Source: Novosphingobium profundi
GTDB taxonomy: Bacteria; Pseudomonadota; Alphaproteobacteria; Sphingomonadales; Sphingomonadaceae
Direction: 5' to 3'
Assembly: GCF_020524485.1 (NCBI RefSeq)
Contig: NZ_JAIVLF010000005.1
Span: 310,001 to 374,000, forward strand
Length of the DNA stretch: 64,000 bases
Shown here piece by piece: positions 57,999 through 64,000 of this stretch. Every line of letters starts with the position of its first letter. Positions within the stretch are counted from its first letter, which is position 1. Position numbers and translations under genes: made by a program. Below the pieces are notes generated by a model. It had not been told where the DNA came from. It worked only from the letters and a program-made list of their open reading frames with translations, and searched no databases.

Positions 57999-58906
57999 CG
58001 TCGCCCGAAAATAGCGCGGAGAAGTGCGGCCTTGTCGCCGTCATCGGCGCGCCCAACGCGGGCAAGTCCACGCTGGTCAACGCCCTTGTTGGCCAGAAGG
58101 TGGCGATCACCTCGGCCAAGGCGCAGACCACCCGCGCGCGCCTCATGGGCATTGCCCTCGAAGGCAAGGTCCAGATCATCCTGGCCGACACGCCCGGCAT
58201 CTTCGCGCCCAAGCGCCGGCTCGATCGCGCGATGGTGGCCGCGGCCTGGGAAGGCGCCGAGGAAGCCGACGCGATCCTGCTCGTGGTCGACCCGATCAAG
58301 CAGCGTCGCCACGAACTGGAGCCCCTGCTCGAGACACTGAAAGACCGTTCGGAGCGCAAGATCCTCGTCCTCAACAAGGTCGATGCCTGCGCCAAGGAAC
58401 CGCTGCTCAAGCTCGCTCAGGACCTCGCCGCCTCGGTCACCTTCGATGAAATCTACTTCGTCTCCGCCCTGACCGGGGACGGCGTGCCGGAACTGAAGGC
58501 CCATCTGGCCGGGCTCATGCCCGAGGGCCCTTGGCACTACCCTGAGGAACAGGTGTCGGATGCCAGCGAGCGCCTGCTCGCCTGCGAGGTCACGCGCGAA
58601 CAGCTCTACCGCCAGCTCCACGAGGAACTGCCCTACGACAGCGCGGTGCGGGCCGAAAGCTACACCCAGCGCAAGGACGGCTCGGTCGAGATCCGCCAGC
58701 AGATCGTGGTCACCCGCGACAACCAGCGCGCCATCGTGCTGGGCAAGCGTGGCGCCAAGATCAAGGCCATCGGCGAAGCGGCCCGCAAGGAACTCGCCGA
58801 GATCCTGGGGCAGAAGGTCCACCTCTTCCTCCACGTGAAGGTCGAGGAAAATTGGGCCGAGACGAAAGATATCTACGAGGAAATCGGGCTCGACTGGGTC
58901 CGCTAG
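57995..58906 (+). CDS. era: GTPase Era
   Basis: Era (303 residues) is a GTPase needed for 30S ribosome assembly. G1 is GAPNAGKSTLVNAL, G3 is ADTPGIF and G4 is LNKVD. A C-terminal KH domain follows with IVLGKRGAKIKAIGEAARKE for 16S rRNA binding. The start overlaps the rnc stop as ATGA. Confidence 0.97.
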   Translation: MTSPENSAEKCGLVAVIGAPNAGKSTLVNALVGQKVAITSAKAQTTRARLMGIALEGKVQIILADTPGIFAPKRRLDRAMVAAAWEGAEEADAILLVVDPIKQRRHELEPLLETLKDRSERKILVLNKVDACAKEPLLKLAQDLAASVTFDEIYFVSALTGDGVPELKAHLAGLMPEGPWHYPEEQVSDASERLLACEVTREQLYRQLHEELPYDSAVRAESYTQRKDGSVEIRQQIVVTRDNQRAIVLGKRGAKIKAIGEAARKELAEILGQKVHLFLHVKVEENWAETKDIYEEIGLDWVR

Positions 58907-58952
58907 GCGTTTCTCGCGGGAGATACCCCCGCGTTCCCTTCCAGGAGGCACG

Positions 58953-59987
58953 ATGACGTTCTTTTCCCGCGCGGGCCGCCTTGGGCTGGCCGCGCTGTTT
59001 ACCGGTGCCTGCGCGCTTTCGATGAGTGCGGCACAGGCCCAGACACGCACTCCCATCCGCGTCGAGCCGACCACACCCGAACCGCTCGTGACCATCGAGG
59101 CACCCCCGCCGCCCGACCCCGTGAGCCTGGAAGGCGAGCGCTACGTGGCGATGGGCTCCTCGTTCTCGGCGGGCCCGGGCCTGCGCCCGGCCAAGCCCGG
59201 CCCCCACCCGCGCTGCGGGCAGAGCCAGAACAACTATCCCACGCTTCTTGCCGAGCGCTTCGGGCTGAACCTGACCGACCGCACCTGCTCGGGTGCGATG
59301 ACGACGAACATCTTGGGCCCGTGGAAGGAAATCGCCCCGCAGATCGAGGCGGTTACGCCCCAGACCCGGCTGGTGACGATCACCATCGGCGGCAACGATC
59401 TCAATTACATCGGGAACCTCTTCTCGGCGACCTGCCACTATCGCAACGCCAACCGCACGCCAGGCTCCAAGCCTCGCACGTGCAATGCCGTGCGCACACC
59501 CCAGAACGTCGACTACGCCCGCGTCGAGATGCAGATGAACGAGATAGTCCGCCGCGTGCGCAGCCAGGCCCCGCGCGCGCGGATCGTACTCGTCCAGTAT
59601 CTGACCCCGCTGCCGCCCGCAGGCCAGCTGTGCGAGGCGACGCCTGTCAGCCCCGAACACGCCGCCATCGTGCGCACCATCGGCAAGCGCCTTGGCGAGA
59701 TTACCGACAAGGTTGCCCGCGAGCGCGGTGTTCTGGTCGTGGAAATGAATATCGCCTCGAAGGGGCATACGCCCTGCGACGGCGAAAACGCCTGGATGAT
59801 CGGTTCACCGGCGGGCTACAACGGGAGTCTGGGCCTCCAGTGGCACCTCAACCTTGCGGGCATGCGCGCAACCGCACAGGACATCTCCTGGTGGCTGATC
59901 AACAGCGGTATCAAGGAAATCAACCCGCCTGCGTACGACGATGCGCCCGAGGTACAGAGCCAGGACAGCGCGGCCGCAATCGGCTAA
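58953..59987 (+). CDS. Secreted SGNH/GDSL-family esterase
   Basis: The 344-residue protein has a signal peptide (cleavage near AQA|Q, residue 29) and an exposed Pro-rich linker. Block I is YVAMGSSFSAGPG (nucleophile Ser), block III IGGNDLNYI, and the C-terminal His is in WHLNLAGM. Cysteines are plentiful, as expected in the periplasm. Related enzymes hydrolyse ester bonds on lipids or polysaccharides. The substrate is unknown. It is a single gene after era; the downstream repeat copy 3 probably ends it. Confidence 0.82.
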   Translation: MTFFSRAGRLGLAALFTGACALSMSAAQAQTRTPIRVEPTTPEPLVTIEAPPPPDPVSLEGERYVAMGSSFSAGPGLRPAKPGPHPRCGQSQNNYPTLLAERFGLNLTDRTCSGAMTTNILGPWKEIAPQIEAVTPQTRLVTITIGGNDLNYIGNLFSATCHYRNANRTPGSKPRTCNAVRTPQNVDYARVEMQMNEIVRRVRSQAPRARIVLVQYLTPLPPAGQLCEATPVSPEHAAIVRTIGKRLGEITDKVARERGVLVVEMNIASKGHTPCDGENAWMIGSPAGYNGSLGLQWHLNLAGMRATAQDISWWLINSGIKEINPPAYDDAPEVQSQDSAAAIG

Positions 59988-60012
59988 TTTCAAGAAGATA
60001 AAGAGGACTGCT

Positions 60013-60126
60013 CAAGGGGCCATCGCCCCTTGGACCCCGGAACGGACCACCTCACGTCTTTCAGCCACGGTCACGCAAGGAAGGTGAGGTCGCCAGTTCG
60101 GGGAGCCCGAGGGCAATGGCCCTCGG
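60013..60126. repeat. Triple-hairpin repeat, copy 3 (likely bidirectional terminator)
   Basis: CAAGGGGC/GCCCCTTG (60013-60020 with 60025-60032) is followed by a middle region with CCACCTCAC...GTGAGGTCG arms and closes with CCGAGGGC/GCCCTCGG (60107-60114 with 60119-60126). It separates convergent genes, as copy 1 does. Similarity to copy 1 is strongest in GGGGAGCCCGAGGGC and the final hairpin. Confidence 0.8.
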
Positions 60127-60144
60127 AAACCTCTTGTTTCTACC

Positions 60145-60324
60145 TTACCGTGCCTTCGCGATGGAGAACCCGTGCTGGCGCGCGGCGTCCTTGGTCGATT
60201 CCTCGGTACGGTTGAGGGCCTTGGCGATTTCCTTGAGGCCCTTGCCCTTGCCCGCAAGCGTCTGCAGCTTCTGCAATTCTTCGGGCTTCCAGGGCTGCTT
60301 GTGCTTGGCGATCTTGTTGCTCAC
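60145..60324 (-). CDS. 59-residue basic HTH-like protein
   Basis: This short gene runs from GTG 60324 to a TAA at 60145. The translation starts MSNKIAKHKQPWKPEELQKL and contains GLKEIAKALNRTEESTKDAA, which looks like a helix-turn-helix in a Myb/SANT-like small fold. It is Lys-rich and probably binds nucleic acid. GGAAAG lies eight bases before the start. It sits between topA and repeat copy 3 and is convergent with the SGNH gene. The function is unknown. Confidence 0.7.
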   Translation of the reverse strand: MSNKIAKHKQPWKPEELQKLQTLAGKGKGLKEIAKALNRTEESTKDAARQHGFSIAKAR

Positions 60325-60363
60325 GGCCTGCTTTCCGGCCCCGACATGGGCCTCAACTGATTG

Positions 60364-60379
60364 GGGCTGAACTCAGCCC
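60364..60379 (-). terminator. Possible topA terminator hairpin
   Basis: GGGCTGA (60364-60370) pairs with TCAGCCC (60373-60379). The loop would be only two bases as written, so the stem must open slightly. No T run follows on the minus strand, so termination here is uncertain. Confidence 0.3.
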
Positions 60380-60437
60380 TTTGCTGATCCACGCCGCGGA
60401 GCGCACACAAGCGCATCCGCAGCGCGATCATGGGAAC

Positions 60438-63101
60438 TTACGCGTCCCAGGGCACGTCGTCGCCCTGGTCCTCGCCCGAGGCAGCCGACTTCTTCGCCGG
60501 GGCCTTCTTCGCGGCGGCCTTCTTCGGCGCCGCCTTCTTGGCCGGAGCCTTTTTCGCGGCCGTCTCGCCCTCGCCGTCGTCGGCCTTCTTCTTGGGCGCG
60601 GCCTTCTTGGCCGGAGCCTTCTTCTTCGCGGGCGCCTTCTTCTTGCCCTTGGGCGGGCCCTTGGCGGCCTTCGCGTCGATCAGGGCGATCGCCTCGGCCT
60701 CGGTCAGGTCCTCGGGCTTGCTGTCGCGCGGGAGCGTGGCGTTGTAGGTGCCGTCGGTCACGTAGGGGCCATAACGACCCGACATGACCTTCATCTCACC
60801 CTCGCTGGTGGGGTGTTTGCCCAGGACCTTGATCGGTTCGGCCTTGGTGCGCCCCCCGCCCCGGCCCGCCGCCGCTTCGGCGAGGATCGAGACCGCGGCG
60901 TTCATGCCCGTCTCGAACACGTCCGCGGTGGTCTTGAGCTTGCCGTACTTGCCATTGTGCAGGAGGTACGGCCCGTAACGCCCGATGTTCGCAACGATTT
61001 CCTCACCCGTTTCGGGGTGCGTGCCGACCGTGCGCGGCAGGCTCAGCAGCTTGACCGCCCAGTCCAGATCAAGCTCGTCGATGTCCTTGGGGATCGAGGC
61101 GCGCTTGGCTTCCTTGCCCTCACCCATCTGGATGTAGGGACCAAAGCGTCCGACCTTGCGCAGGATCTCTTCACCCGTTTCCGGGTGCGAGCCCAGTTCC
61201 TGATCGTCCTGCTGCTCGCCATTGGCGCCGGGCTGGGCGAACTTGCGGGTGAACTTGCACTCGGGGTAGTTCGAGCAGGCGATGAAGGCGCCATAACGGC
61301 CTCCGCGCAGCGCCAGCTTGCCATCCGCGCACTTGGGGCACTGGCGCGGGTCCGAGCCATCGTCCTTGGGCGGAAACAGGAAGTCGGACAGGAACTCGTC
61401 GAGTTCCTTGGTCACATCCGAGGGCTTGAGCTCCATGATCTCGTCGGACTTGGGCTTGAAGTCGCGCCAGAACGCTTCGAGCAGGTCCTTCCACGCCTGG
61501 CGGCCGTCTGAGACGTCGTCGAGTTCGTCCTCCATGCCCGCCGTGAAGTCATAGGCGACATAGCGCTCGAAGAAGCGCTGAAGGAACGAGGTGAGAAGTC
61601 GGCCCGATTCCTCAGCAAAGAAACGGTTTTTCTCGGTCCGCACGTAGTTGCGGTCCTTCAGCACCTGGATCGTCGCCGCGTAGGTCGACGGGCGCCCGAT
61701 GCCCAGTTCCTCCAGCCGCTTGACGAGGCTGGCCTCGGAGAAGCGCGGCGGCGGCTGGGTAAAGTGCTGCTCGGCCGAAACGTCCTTCTTGGCGGGCATG
61801 TCACCGGCCTTCATGAAGGGCAGCAGGCCGCTTTCATCATCGTCCGACTTGTTGTCCTGACCTTCCTCGTAGACGGCCAGAAAGCCCGGGAACTTCACGA
61901 CCTGGCCCGAGGCGCGCAGCTCGGTGCGCCCCGTTCCATCGCGCAAGGTGACCGTGGTGCGCTCCATCTGGGCCGAGGCCATCTGGCTCGCCATCGCGCG
62001 CTTGAAGATGAGGTCGTAGAGACGCCCGGCGTCACCCGAGCCCAGCTTGTCCTTGGTGAAGTCGGTCGGGCGGATCGCCTCGTGGGCTTCCTGCGCGTTC
62101 TTCGCCTTGGTCTCGTAGTGGCGCGGCTTGTCGGGCAGGAAGTGGCCATCATAGCGGTCTGCAACGGCCTTGCGGCAGTCCTGGATCGCGCTCGGGTCCA
62201 TCTGCACGCCGTCGGTACGCATGTAGGTGATCGCGCCCTGCTCGTAGAGCCCCTGCGCCACGCGCATGGTCTGGCTGGCCGAGAAGCCGAGCTTGCGCGC
62301 GGCTTCCTGCTGCAGGGTCGAGGTGGTAAACGGCGGCTGCGGGTTGCGGCGGTGCGGCTTGGTCTCGACGTTCTCGACCTTGAAGGCCCCGCTCTCGACC
62401 GCGGCCTTGGCGCGCATCGCAACGCCCTCATCGCCGAGCGACAGGCGGTCGAGCTTCTCACCCTCGAACTGCACGAGCTTGGCGGTAAAGTCCGTGCCAT
62501 CGTGCGCCATGAGCGCAGCGACCGACCAGTATTCCTGCGGCTTGAACGCCTCGATCTCGCGCTCACGGTCCACGATCAGGCGCAGCGCCACCGACTGCAC
62601 GCGGCCCGCCGACTTGGCGCCGGGCAGCTTGCGCCAGAGCACCGGCGAGAGCGTGAAACCGAACAGGTAGTCAAGCGCACGGCGCGCGAGGTAGGCGTCG
62701 ATCAGGTCCTGGTCGAGCTCGCGCGGCTCTTGCATCGCCTTGGTGACGGTGGCCTTGGTGATCGCGTTGAAGGTGACGCGCTCCACCTCCTTGGGCAGCG
62801 CGCGGCGCTTCTTGAGAAGCTCCAGCACGTGCCAGGAAATGGCCTCGCCTTCGCGATCAGGGTCAGTCGCGAGAATCAGGCGGTCGGCTTCCTTTGCCGC
62901 ATCGGTGATCGCGCGGACCTGCTTCTGCTTGTCGCCATAAAGCTCCCAGTCCATCTCGAAGCCCTCGTCCGGGCGGACCGAGCCGTCCTTGGGCGGCAGG
63001 TCGCGGACGTGGCCGTAGCTGGCGAGCACCTTGTAGTCCTTGCCGAGATACTTCTCGATGGTTTTGGCCTTGGCGGGTGACTCGACGATAACAAGCTGCA
63101 T
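60438..63101 (-). CDS. topA: DNA topoisomerase I
   Basis: TopA (887 residues from ATG 63101) relaxes negative supercoils. The TOPRIM domain starts MQLVIVESPAKAKTIEKYLG and has ATDPDREGEAISWH; the nucleophile Tyr293 is in AITYMRTDGVQ. Zinc-finger repeats follow (CPKCADGKLALRGGRYGAF). The last 70 residues are a Lys/Ala/Pro tail built of KKAPAKK units, a histone-like DNA-binding extension seen in many alphaproteobacterial TopA. The frame is open upstream to 63197 through a Z-DNA-prone tract, but homology begins at 63101. Confidence 0.96.
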   Translation of the reverse strand: MQLVIVESPAKAKTIEKYLGKDYKVLASYGHVRDLPPKDGSVRPDEGFEMDWELYGDKQKQVRAITDAAKEADRLILATDPDREGEAISWHVLELLKKRRALPKEVERVTFNAITKATVTKAMQEPRELDQDLIDAYLARRALDYLFGFTLSPVLWRKLPGAKSAGRVQSVALRLIVDREREIEAFKPQEYWSVAALMAHDGTDFTAKLVQFEGEKLDRLSLGDEGVAMRAKAAVESGAFKVENVETKPHRRNPQPPFTTSTLQQEAARKLGFSASQTMRVAQGLYEQGAITYMRTDGVQMDPSAIQDCRKAVADRYDGHFLPDKPRHYETKAKNAQEAHEAIRPTDFTKDKLGSGDAGRLYDLIFKRAMASQMASAQMERTTVTLRDGTGRTELRASGQVVKFPGFLAVYEEGQDNKSDDDESGLLPFMKAGDMPAKKDVSAEQHFTQPPPRFSEASLVKRLEELGIGRPSTYAATIQVLKDRNYVRTEKNRFFAEESGRLLTSFLQRFFERYVAYDFTAGMEDELDDVSDGRQAWKDLLEAFWRDFKPKSDEIMELKPSDVTKELDEFLSDFLFPPKDDGSDPRQCPKCADGKLALRGGRYGAFIACSNYPECKFTRKFAQPGANGEQQDDQELGSHPETGEEILRKVGRFGPYIQMGEGKEAKRASIPKDIDELDLDWAVKLLSLPRTVGTHPETGEEIVANIGRYGPYLLHNGKYGKLKTTADVFETGMNAAVSILAEAAAGRGGGRTKAEPIKVLGKHPTSEGEMKVMSGRYGPYVTDGTYNATLPRDSKPEDLTEAEAIALIDAKAAKGPPKGKKKAPAKKKAPAKKAAPKKKADDGEGETAAKKAPAKKAAPKKAAAKKAPAKKSAASGEDQGDDVPWDA

Positions 63102-63124
63102 TTCAGACTTTCTAGTATGCCCCT

Positions 63125-63168
63125 CACGTGCGTGCGCATGCACATACACGTGTATGTGTGTACGCATA
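63125..63168. promoter_or_regulatory. 44-nt alternating pyrimidine-purine tract with 18-bp palindrome upstream of topA
   Basis: Every base from 63125 to 63168 alternates pyrimidine-purine without a break, mostly CA/TG, CG and TA steps. Inside it, CACATACACGTGTATGTG (63141-63158) is a perfect 18-bp palindrome. The tract ends 24 bases before the topA ATG. Such sequence can adopt left-handed DNA or a cruciform under negative supercoiling. A functional role is inferred. Confidence 0.6.
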
Positions 63169-63281
63169 GGGTGGGAATCGGATGAACCGTTCGTCAAGCA
63201 CCAATGCGTGACGGCGCGATGGCAAAGGTGGGGATGGCAGGGCCTGCGAACAAGGTTCCGGTGCGCAGCAGAGCCACCGAC

Positions 63282-64000
63282 TTACCCCGCAAGACTGACC
63301 CGGCCTGCGGCATGGCGGGTCAGGCGCCCGGCCAGTTCGAGTTCGAGCAAGGCCAGTTGCACCGCCGACGGGCTTGCCCCGGTCTGGCGAATGAGTTCAT
63401 CGACGCCAACCGGCGCGGTGGTGAGAAGATCGGCGATTTCGGCGGGACTGTCATCCACCGGCGCGATTTCTTCGCAGACGTCCCAGTCCTCGCCCTCCTC
63501 GCGGAAGGTGGAGCGCGGGGACGTGCCGTCGAAGGCGGTGATCAGTTCGCGTACGTCCTCGACCGACTGGACCAGCACCGCCCCGTCGCGGATGAGACCG
63601 TTGCAGCCGTGGGCGCGCGGATCGAGCGGGGAACCGGGGATCGCCATGACCTCGCGCCCCATCTCGCCTGCCAGCCGCGCGGTGATGAGCGAGCCGGACT
63701 TGGGCGCGGCCTCGACCACAAGCGTGCCTGCGCAAAGCCCGGCGATGATGCGATTACGGGCCGGAAAATGGCGCGCCAGCGGCTCGGTGCCGCAGGGCTG
63801 TTCGGCAAGCAGCAGGCCTTTCTCCGCAACCTCGGCCTGAAGTGCCTCGTGCTCGGGAGGATAGGCGATGTCGATACCACTCGCGATCACGCCCACGGTC
63901 GCGCCGCCCGCTGCAAGCGCACCCTGGTGCGCGGCCCCGTCAATGCCCCGAGCAAGCCCCGAGACGACGGTGAAACCTGCCTGCGCCAGACCATAGGCGA
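63282..64000 (-). CDS. dprA: DNA-processing protein DprA, 3' part
   Basis: The gene runs off the right edge; 239 codons are visible. The Rossmann-like DprA core is seen in VVSGLARGIDGAAHQGAL, VGVIASGIDIAYP, HFPARNRIIAGLCAGTLVVEA, SGSLITARLAGEMGREVMAIPGSP and GCNGLIRDGAVLV. A winged-helix C-terminal domain closes it (GVDELIRQTGASPSAVQLAL). DprA loads RecA on incoming single-stranded DNA during transformation. It lies upstream of topA on the same strand with a 180-bp gap. Confidence 0.93.
   Translation of the reverse strand, partial: AYGLAQAGFTVVSGLARGIDGAAHQGALAAGGATVGVIASGIDIAYPPEHEALQAEVAEKGLLLAEQPCGTEPLARHFPARNRIIAGLCAGTLVVEAAPKSGSLITARLAGEMGREVMAIPGSPLDPRAHGCNGLIRDGAVLVQSVEDVRELITAFDGTSPRSTFREEGEDWDVCEEIAPVDDSPAEIADLLTTAPVGVDELIRQTGASPSAVQLALLELELAGRLTRHAAGRVSLAG

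Overview
The window is chromosomal DNA from an alphaproteobacterium. It is most likely a sphingomonad of the Novosphingobium/Sphingobium type (inference). The reasons are high GC coding with long antisense shadow frames, a FecI/FecR/TonB-receptor trio, AddAB in place of RecBCD, a DivL-type kinase next to tsaE-amgK-murU, a B12-dependent methylmalonyl-CoA pathway and three tandem tRNA-Arg(ACG) genes. Both ends cut genes: an AbgB-like amidohydrolase on the left and dprA on the right.

0-12 kb: the tail of an abgB-like gene, a cell-surface signalling locus (fecR and an ECF sigma factor facing a TonB-dependent receptor with an STN domain), a GFA-family zinc protein, a small unknown protein, secA, then argJ, a GST and an inositol-monophosphatase-family gene. 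12-25 kb: one leftward block of trxA, addA, addB, murU, amgK, tsaE and divL, mostly with overlapping start and stop codons. It joins recombination repair, cell-wall sugar recycling, tRNA t6A synthesis and cell-cycle signalling. ahcY follows, with its own operator and terminator.

25-40 kb: peroxiredoxin, folE with a phospholipase D-family gene, a periplasmic repeat protein, a ClC chloride channel, the tRNA-Arg triplet, mutT, two Flp pilins, xerD, an exported protein paired with a 46-residue membrane protein, aroK-aroB, a DUF3008 protein whose ribosome-binding site is hidden in a hairpin, and a POT peptide transporter.

39-53 kb: a leftward propionyl-CoA block with pccB, thiolase, two methylmalonyl-CoA epimerases, an enoyl-CoA hydratase and methylmalonyl-CoA mutase. 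It continues with a DUF3445 protein, metY, bioB and pccA, plus a csaA-like gene and a thioesterase. Together these carry propionyl-CoA through methylmalonyl-CoA to succinyl-CoA, and bioB makes the biotin that the carboxylase needs. One AT-rich gene with a PD-(D/E)XK-like motif sits between bioB and pccA and looks foreign. 53-64 kb: gor, pgi, lepB-rnc-era, an SGNH hydrolase, a 59-residue HTH-like gene, topA and dprA.

The items most worth a second look are: the DivL homologue with Tyr at the phospho-acceptor position; a 44-nt perfectly alternating pyrimidine-purine tract containing an 18-bp palindrome just upstream of topA; a three-copy ~115-bp triple-hairpin repeat at gene ends; the Shine-Dalgarno-masking hairpin of the DUF3008 gene; the AT-rich nuclease-like gene; and palindromic operators in front of ahcY and gor. 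No complete mobile element, prophage, CRISPR array or rRNA was seen.
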